NCBI GenBank assembly: GCA_035652095.1
Contig: DASREM010000005.1
Span: forward strand, 1-29,860
DNA: 29,860 bases
Direction of reading: 5' to 3'
From: DASREM01 sp035652095
Lineage (GTDB): Bacteria; Acidobacteriota; Terriglobia; Terriglobales; Acidobacteriaceae
Below, piece after piece: positions 24,645-29,860 of this stretch. Each line of letters begins with the position of its first letter. Position 1 is the stretch's first letter. Both the position numbers and the translations under genes were made by a program. Below the pieces are notes generated by a model. The model was not told the DNA's origin. It made no database searches and saw only the letters and a list, made by a program, of their open reading frames with translations.

Positions 24645-25175
24645 TCAGGCCCTGGCTGCAACCGCTTCCTGGGTAGACGGAGTGGCCTTGGCTTCCTCGC
24701 CATTCGCCTTCTGCCCCGCCTTGCGAATGTCGATGCCACCTTTGAAGAAGGCGCCGTCTTCGATCGAAATGCGCGCGGCGACGACGTCGCCGGTCAGCGA
24801 GCCATCGCTGCGGATATCCACGCGATCGCTTGCGGTGAGGTTGCCACGGACTTTGCCCAGCACGACGATCTCGCGAGCATTGATGTTAGCTGCGACCACA
24901 CCATTCCGGCCAACAGTCACGCGATTTCCCGAAAGGTTGATGGAGCCTTCCACGCGGCCATCGATGTACAGCGACTCCGAACCGGTCACCTCACCCTTGA
25001 TCACCAGAGACTTGCCGATGGTTGCCTGGTCCGCCGTGGCAGTGGTGGCAGCAACCGGGCGTGACGCGGGCGCCGTGTCAGCAGCGGTCGAAGGAGTCGT
25101 CGGTGTCGGCATCGCGGGGCGCTCCGGCTCACCTGGCCGGCCTGGGGTCGTAGGTTGATTTGTGGGCTTCCACAT
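24645..25175 (-). CDS. Bactofilin
   Basis: A 176-residue bactofilin, a bacterial cytoskeletal protein that polymerises into membrane-associated filaments and places cell-wall enzymes. A Pro/Thr/Ala-rich disordered N-terminus (1-48) precedes the beta-helix core (about 50-155) with the repeating IGKSLVIKGEVTGSESLYIDGRVEGSI, VTVGRNGVVAANINAREIVVLGKVRGN and VDIRSDGSLTGDVVAARISIEDGAFFKGGID. This is followed by a Lys/Glu/Ala-rich tail. The length is typical. The ATG at 25175 has GGAAAGGAA upstream. It is divergent from rnr and leads the minus-strand run into murJ. Neighbouring wall genes fit a role in wall growth or cell shape. Confidence 0.94.
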   Translation of the reverse strand: MWKPTNQPTTPGRPGEPERPAMPTPTTPSTAADTAPASRPVAATTATADQATIGKSLVIKGEVTGSESLYIDGRVEGSINLSGNRVTVGRNGVVAANINAREIVVLGKVRGNLTASDRVDIRSDGSLTGDVVAARISIEDGAFFKGGIDIRKAGQKANGEEAKATPSTQEAVAARA

Positions 25176-25467
25176 GGGGCAAAATTCCTTTCCGTTAAGG
25201 ATGGATTGGGGTCAAACTCGCATGTTGGTGACCAGTTGCATTCTACTCCGGCAAACGCCCCAAAGTCCTGTGGAAATTACGGGAATTGCTCGATTTTTCG
25301 GGCTTTTGTCGGGCTGCTTGCATGATGCGCTGGGCGGCATGAATGTAAATCCTGCTCGGGTACTGGAGTTCCTATACGCCTGGAGAGCTGCGGGAGAGCG
25401 GAGCAGAGCCGACAAAGTTCGCGTATCGTAGAAATGGCTGTGAGAGGCGCGAACGCCTGCCCCTACG

Positions 25468-27954
25468 ATGATCTCTGAGTCCGAAATCCTGAAGAAGATC
25501 CAGAAACAACCAAAAGGCAGCGCCGGTTTCAAGCAGCTGGTGCGCGAATTCGGGCTGCACGGCGAGGAGCGCCGGGAGCTCAACGAGCGCCTGCAGCGAC
25601 TGGTCTCTCGCGGAGAGCTAATTCAGCTTGATTCGGATCGCTTCCGGGCGCCGCAGGCGGCATCCGGCCGCAATCAGCTGATCGGCCGGCTGAGCATGCA
25701 TCGCGACGGCTTCGGGTTTGTGATTCCGGACCCTGCTTCTCTCGATGCGCGTCTGAAGGCGAACCTTGCGGGAGACGTATTCATCCCTCCAAATGCAATG
25801 GAAACGGCGATGCATGGCGACCGGGTGCTGGTTGAAGTGGTTACGATTCGACCGGACGGCCGCGCAGAGGGGCGCATTGTTCGTCCGGTGGACCGGGCGA
25901 ATGTCACGGTGGTGGGTGTGTTTCACTACGGGACTGGCCACAACTACGTCACACCGCACGAGCAGAAAATTGCCCAGGAGATCATGATTCCGCCCGGCAT
26001 GGAGGTTCCGGCAAGAGCCGCGCAAGGAGAGCCGCGAGCGAAGAGGTCCGCAGATCGCGTCGTCGGTGACGAGGCCGCGGTTCGCGCGGATTGTAGCGAC
26101 TTAGAAGGCGTGGTTGTTGATGTCGAGATTACGGACTGGCCCACGAATCACCGGTCCCCACGGGGTCGAGTCATCGAAATTCTGGGGTACGAAGACGATT
26201 TCGGCGTGGATGTCGAAATCATGATCCGGAAATTCCATCTGCCGCACCGCTTTCCGCCGCAGGTGCTACAGGAGGCAGAAGCGATCGAGCCTTTGATTCC
26301 TTCGAGGGAAGCGCTGAAGCGGCGAGACTTCCGGCTACTGCCGATCGTTACCATTGACGGGGAAACCGCCCGAGACTTCGACGATGCGGTCACCGTCCAT
26401 CTGCTGGAAAACGGCAATTTCGAATTGCAGGTACATATTGCCGACGTAGGACATTACGTAACCGACGGCACTCCCATCGATCATGAGGCGCGGCTGCGAG
26501 GGACCAGCGTTTACTTTCCGGACCGCGCGGTGCCGATGCTTCCGCTCGAGCTCTCCACGAATGCCTGCAGTCTGCTGCCGCACAGCGATCGCCTGGTGAT
26601 GTCCTGCATTATGGAAATTGATCACAAGGGCGAGGTGCTCGGCTACGAGTTGTGTCCGGGCATCATCCGCTCCGCGGAACGCATGACTTATACCGACGTG
26701 AATGCAATCCTGGAGGGCGACACTGCCGCACGGCAGCGTTATGCCAGCCTGGCCGCAACGTTCGAGACCATGCGCGACCTGGCCATGATTCTGAATGAGA
26801 AGCGACGGCGGCGCGGGTCCATTGATTTCGATCTTCCGGAGCCGGTCATCGAGTTCGACGAATTTGGACTGATGCGCAGCATCACGCGATCGGAGCGCAA
26901 CATCGCCCATCGGCTGATCGAAGAGTTCATGCTGGCTGCGAATGAGACGGTCGCGTCGTACCTGGAGAGCAAGCGGGTGGCAACTCTGTACCGAGTTCAC
27001 GAGAAGCCGGATGCCAAGCGAGTCTATGACTTTGAGGTCATCGCGGCGACTTTCGGGTACTCACTGGGTGTGGGCGCGCTTCCGATCGAGCGCATGACCA
27101 TGAAGGCCGAGCGACGCTCGAATCGTGGAACGGGAAAGAGAGCGCGAGAGATCGAGATCCCCAAAGACGTGCATATCACGCCACGCATGTATCAGAAGCT
27201 GACCGACAAGATCGCCGGCAAGCCGGAAGAGCGGATTCTGTCTTATCTCATGCTGCGTTCGTTGAAGCAGGCGCGGTATTCGGAAGAGAACCTGGGACAC
27301 TTTGCGCTGGCTGCGCCGGCCTACACGCATTTCACGTCTCCGATCCGCCGCTACCCCGACCTGATCGTCCATCGAATTCTGAAAGCGGTGCTGCGCGAAG
27401 AGCCGGAAGCGCGGCAGGGCCCCATTCCAGTGGGCAAGGGGCCGAGAGGCGCCGGTGAAGCGAACGAAAAAGGGCCTTCACCGTGGTCGAAGCGGCGCGA
27501 TCATCATGAGCATCGCAAGCAGCATGAACCGGTCAGTGGACCGATGCCAATCGAGGCCCTTCACGATATCGCGGAGGAATCCAGCCAGTCGGAGCGGCGG
27601 GCGGACGAAGCGGAACGCGAACTGATGGAGTGGAAGAAAGCGAAATTCATGCAGGAGCGTGTGGGGGAAGATTTCGAGGGTCTCGTGATCAGCGTCACGA
27701 AGTTCGGAATGTTTGTGGAACTGGCGGATTTGTTTGTGGAGGGACTGGTGCCGCTGTCCAGCCTGACCGACGACCGCTACACCTATCATGAGAACACGCG
27801 GGAGATCATTGGCCAGCGGACGCGGCGAAGCTTCCGGCTTGGGCAAAGAATGAGAGTCATTGTGGATCGCATCGATCCGGTGGAGAAGAAGATCCAGTTC
27901 GCGTTGCTTGAAGAGCGGAGTCGTCCGGAAAAGGGGAAGCGGCGGCGCAAATGA
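25468..27954 (+). CDS. rnr: Ribonuclease R
   Basis: An 828-residue processive 3'-5' exoribonuclease of the RNB family that digests structured RNA. Order: winged-helix region (1-65); cold-shock domains (about 70-260) with GFGFVIPDP and GDRVLVEV; RNB core (about 285-640) with catalytic TIDGETARDFDDAV (295-308, Asp303/305/306), YTHFTSPIRRYPDLIVHR; and S1 domain (about 733-815, VGEDFEGLVISVTKFGMFVEL). The tail is basic (RPEKGKRRRK). Two poorly conserved insertions are visible: around 180-212 in the second cold-shock domain, and 645-700 before the S1 domain, the latter Gly/Pro/His/Lys-rich. The ATG at 25468 has no strong ribosome site. It is transcribed towards the tRNA. Confidence 0.96.
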   Translation: MISESEILKKIQKQPKGSAGFKQLVREFGLHGEERRELNERLQRLVSRGELIQLDSDRFRAPQAASGRNQLIGRLSMHRDGFGFVIPDPASLDARLKANLAGDVFIPPNAMETAMHGDRVLVEVVTIRPDGRAEGRIVRPVDRANVTVVGVFHYGTGHNYVTPHEQKIAQEIMIPPGMEVPARAAQGEPRAKRSADRVVGDEAAVRADCSDLEGVVVDVEITDWPTNHRSPRGRVIEILGYEDDFGVDVEIMIRKFHLPHRFPPQVLQEAEAIEPLIPSREALKRRDFRLLPIVTIDGETARDFDDAVTVHLLENGNFELQVHIADVGHYVTDGTPIDHEARLRGTSVYFPDRAVPMLPLELSTNACSLLPHSDRLVMSCIMEIDHKGEVLGYELCPGIIRSAERMTYTDVNAILEGDTAARQRYASLAATFETMRDLAMILNEKRRRRGSIDFDLPEPVIEFDEFGLMRSITRSERNIAHRLIEEFMLAANETVASYLESKRVATLYRVHEKPDAKRVYDFEVIAATFGYSLGVGALPIERMTMKAERRSNRGTGKRAREIEIPKDVHITPRMYQKLTDKIAGKPEERILSYLMLRSLKQARYSEENLGHFALAAPAYTHFTSPIRRYPDLIVHRILKAVLREEPEARQGPIPVGKGPRGAGEANEKGPSPWSKRRDHHEHRKQHEPVSGPMPIEALHDIAEESSQSERRADEAERELMEWKKAKFMQERVGEDFEGLVISVTKFGMFVELADLFVEGLVPLSSLTDDRYTYHENTREIIGQRTRRSFRLGQRMRVIVDRIDPVEKKIQFALLEERSRPEKGKRRRK

Positions 27955-28033
27955 GGGGACGGGCGCAAAGCGCCAGCGTGGTGTAGAATTTTAAAGTTCG
28001 AACCCCACCACGGAGACGTGGAACCATCGTTGT

Positions 28034-28110
28034 CGGGACGTGGCTCAGCCTGGTAGAGCACTCGCTTGGGGTGCGAGGGGTCGGCAGTTCAAATCTGCCC
28101 GTCCCGACCA
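28034..28110 (+). tRNA. tRNA-Pro (anticodon GGG)
   Basis: A 77-base cloverleaf: acceptor CGGGACG pairs with CGTCCCG, followed by A73 and encoded CCA. The anticodon stem is CTCGC/GCGAG (28061-28065, 28073-28077) with loop TTGGGGT and anticodon GGG (28068-28070). The T-arm is GGCAG-TTCAAAT-CTGCC. C1-G72 with A73 is the usual proline identity pattern in bacteria. Accessory DNA with an integrase remnant starts right after it, as expected for a tRNA insertion site. Confidence 0.97.
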
Positions 28111-28182
28111 TTCTTATCTTCTTCGGTTTTCTGCATTTATCGGTTTTCTCCCGTTCTTCACTTCCGCCTTCGATTTAGCCCG

Positions 28183-28211
28183 TTGTGACGTGTTTGTGAC
28201 GTTGGTATAAA
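28183..28211 (+). promoter_or_regulatory. Probable sigma-70-type promoter of the right-end unknown gene
   Basis: TTGTGA (28183-28188) and TATAAA (28206-28211) are separated by exactly 17 bases, near the sigma-70 consensus. TTGTGACGT also occurs twice in the region, which could be a small direct repeat. The predicted transcription start falls at about 28218, the GTG codon itself, so the gene may be leaderless. Confidence 0.5.
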
Positions 28212-28217
28212 GGCAAG

Positions 28218-28856
28218 GTGACCAGACCATCACCAAGCTTTCGGTTAGCGGAGAACGATTCGGAAGTAGCTCTTCGGATCGTATTTCAGCAAGTCCATAC
28301 CTGCATGTACCACTTGTCCACGGTGGATTTGTTTCTGACGACCAGCGCAGCTTTCACTCATCACGAAAGCCAGTTCCATAACCCTGATCCGACATTCGTT
28401 GACCGAATGAACTCAGATCGTGTTGTTTGCTTCGCTCACCTTCGGGCGTTCTTTTGGGAGTTGCACAGCTTAGTTGATTCCCTAAAGGGCTATTGTCAGC
28501 GCCAAGCTGAAAAAGAGGGGAAGAACATCGCACCCGAAACAAAGGACAAAATTGAGCGGTTCTTGAAAACCCAAGAGTGGGCAGACATTAATGCGATAAG
28601 GAATTTCAGTCACAGCACGGCATCTCGGTTGGGCGCACGACTGCGCGATGGGCATCTTGCGTATTTTCTTGAAGCGAGTGACGGGCGTGAAATACCAATT
28701 CCTGAAAATATGGTTTTGTATCTTGATGCTGTTCGGCAGTTATTGCAGACCGTGCTCGTAATTCCACCAGATTTTTTGAAGAGACCGATACATGTGAACC
28801 GGGCAACGCCATCTGTGACACTGACGATCCCGCCTACGGCTTCGAGCGGCGATTAG
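28218..28856 (+). CDS. Unrecognised helical protein with RNxxH motif (right homologue)
   Basis: A 212-residue soluble protein, not recognised as a named family. It shares clear landmarks with the 673-1431 product: YHLSTVDLFL (31-40) against YHLAFVRLYL, AHLRAFFWEL (73-82) against AHLAAFFWQL, and ADINAIRNFSHS (122-133) against REINAYRNKGHE. All fall at similar positions. The RNFSH motif is close to, but one residue shorter than, the HEPN R-x4-H motif, so nuclease activity cannot be claimed. The GTG start at 28218 has AAGG just upstream and lies a few bases after a good -10. It lies after tRNA-Pro, and its stop overlaps by four bases with the stop of the opposing integrase. Confidence 0.65.
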   Translation: MTRPSPSFRLAENDSEVALRIVFQQVHTCMYHLSTVDLFLTTSAAFTHHESQFHNPDPTFVDRMNSDRVVCFAHLRAFFWELHSLVDSLKGYCQRQAEKEGKNIAPETKDKIERFLKTQEWADINAIRNFSHSTASRLGARLRDGHLAYFLEASDGREIPIPENMVLYLDAVRQLLQTVLVIPPDFLKRPIHVNRATPSVTLTIPPTASSGD

Positions 28857-29485
28857 TCCGATTTCTCATCCCGTTCCGTTTCTCTCCTCTGTTTCGCTGC
28901 CGCTTCCCAAGTGGCTAGTTGTGATGTGATAGAGGGATTGTCCAACGACGCCACTGCCTTGCGCTTCGCTTCATGCCTGATGTGGCTGTAGTGCTCCAGC
29001 ATCTCTCGGCTGACGTGTCCGGCGATTGCCATGATGGTCTGTTCGCTTGCTTCCGACGACTCAGCCAGTTTGGTGATCGCATGATGCCGCAGATCGTGCG
29101 GACGCAGTCCTTGCAGCCCTGCGTCCTTCGTCAGCTTGCGCCATGCGGTTCGCCATCCCCATCGGCTCGGCGGCTGTGTCGGGTCAAACTTCTTGCCTGA
29201 GACTCTGCGAGGGATCAGGTAGTGCTCTGGCTTCACTGCGCCCAAGTCCTTCGCCCGTTCGAGCAGCCGTTCCACTGCCCATAGCGCCGTCTGATTGAGC
29301 GGGAGAATTCGAGCACGGAATCGGTTCTTGCCCACCCGCACCGTGAGCGTCTGGTTCTTCAAGTCGATGTCGCTGAGGCGCACGTTTCTAAGTTCCACCC
29401 CGCCTGCGGTGGTGTTAGCCGTGATCAGGGCGATCCAGAAGGCGACCGCACATTCGGATCGGCTATGGATTTGGCGAGATGGCAA
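28853..29485 (-). CDS. Tyrosine recombinase, catalytic half only (decayed integrase)
   Basis: A 210-residue product with the catalytic domain of phage-type tyrosine integrases. The catalytic Lys strand (RVGKNRFRARILPL), HDLRHHAITKLAE (H-x-x-R), AIAGHVSREML (third His) and HYSHIRHEAK with the nucleophilic Tyr are all visible. The first Arg, expected in TTAGGVELRNVRL before the E-L-R-x-x-R-L block, reads Gly. The N-terminal SAM-like core-binding domain is missing. Just upstream, the alternative frame reads HLAKSIADPNV, which joins to AFWIALITANTT if one base is restored near 29440, so a frameshift is likely. The TTG start at 29485 is only the first in-frame codon, not a supported start. It is probably inactive, the relic of an element inserted near tRNA-Pro. 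Confidence 0.8.
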   Translation of the reverse strand: MPSRQIHSRSECAVAFWIALITANTTAGGVELRNVRLSDIDLKNQTLTVRVGKNRFRARILPLNQTALWAVERLLERAKDLGAVKPEHYLIPRRVSGKKFDPTQPPSRWGWRTAWRKLTKDAGLQGLRPHDLRHHAITKLAESSEASEQTIMAIAGHVSREMLEHYSHIRHEAKRKAVASLDNPSITSQLATWEAAAKQRRETERDEKSD

Positions 29486-29720
29486 GTGGATGCTTGCGGC
29501 TCTTCATAATGCTGTACCGTTGAAACCAGAGGCACAGCCTTGAGCCCGATTGTGACGTGAGATGGACTCGCAACATCAAGGCATTTGACAGGCGAAATTT
29601 CCGGCATCATCTTTGTTGCCCATCCCTCTATATTTCGCCACTTTGGGGAATGGGCACAGGGGGCGCGTGAAAACCTGCTTGCCGCTTTCCGAATGAGTAC
29701 CAACGAGACGTTCAGGTGCC
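29486..29720. other. Non-coding or decayed stretch between integrase and right repeat
   Basis: Here should lie the missing N-terminal part of the integrase. The minus-strand frame that reads into HLAKSIADPNV is open but shows no recognisable core-binding domain. A plus-strand open frame (29585-29848) extends into the terminal repeat without family resemblance. Confidence 0.4.
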
Positions 29721-29860
29721 TTGATCGGTCCCCTTATTCTGTAACACTCCCAGAGTTAGTTTCCGACGGTTTTGAGCCTGGCAAATCGCCCTTGCAAGCG
29801 ATTTGGCAGGCGAACTCACTCGGCGTTCGTTCTCCCAGAGATCGGTGAGGACGACTGTCA
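29721..29860. repeat. Right copy of the ~140-bp inverted terminal repeat
   Basis: It is the reverse complement of 2-142 with one base missing. It contains the same near-perfect 14-bp hairpin and ends at the same outer base as the left copy. It sits about 235 bp from the integrase remnant, so the element it belongs to is probably linked to accessory DNA. Confidence 0.9.

Noticed and set aside
1..29860. The whole window as one 30-kb linear element or transposon bounded by terminal inverted repeats
   Set aside because: The interior holds dnaB, mutS2, murJ, rnr, phoBRU and a tRNA in an ordinary chromosomal arrangement and no replication or transposition module, so the ends are better read as copies of a repeated element.

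Overview
The window looks like a contig-sized piece of an Acidobacteriota chromosome, most likely class Terriglobia (Koribacter-like soil bacteria). The reasons are the short VWFA protein of the type common in Acidobacteria, DUF5818, DUF4397 and beta-propeller surface proteins, a bactofilin, GC-rich coding DNA with many minus-strand housekeeping genes, and intergenic palindromes and short repeats of a kind I associate with these genomes. This placement is inference from gene content; no rRNA is present.

Layout. (1) 1-2.4 kb is accessory DNA with visibly lower GC: a 141-bp sequence that recurs inverted at the other end of the window, then a minus-strand cluster of an FRG-domain protein, an unrecognised helical protein and a small membrane/zinc-ribbon protein. 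(2) 2.4-8.7 kb holds a secreted beta-propeller protein, an intergenic repeat cluster, replicative helicase dnaB, a SIMPL-domain membrane protein, a tandem intergenic repeat, a DUF1152 protein and a His-rich exported protein. (3) 8.8-17.3 kb is regulatory and envelope: a DUF4397 lipoprotein, an NtrB/NtrC-type kinase and sigma-54 activator pair, a DUF5818 exported protein with a strong terminator, the phosphate-signalling set phoB-phoR-phoU, and an exported VWA protein. (4) 17.3-25.2 kb is a co-directional minus-strand run: bactofilin, murJ, a DinB-like protein, an NTF2/DUF4440 protein, mutS2 and an orphan hydantoinase A. (5) Divergent from it is rnr (RNase R), followed by tRNA-Pro(GGG). (6) Right after the tRNA, accessory DNA starts again: a second helical protein resembling the one at the left end, and the catalytic half of a tyrosine recombinase that seems to have lost its N-terminus. 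The window ends in the inverted copy of the left-end repeat.

How it fits together. The middle is ordinary chromosome: replication and repair (DnaB, MutS2), RNA decay (RNase R), lipid II flipping and cytoskeleton (MurJ, bactofilin), phosphate sensing (PhoBRU) and one enhancer-dependent two-component system. Both edges are mobile or defence-like DNA. The points most worth a second look are the shared 140-bp terminal repeats, the FRG-domain cassette, the related unknown proteins at the two edges, and the decayed integrase beside tRNA-Pro.
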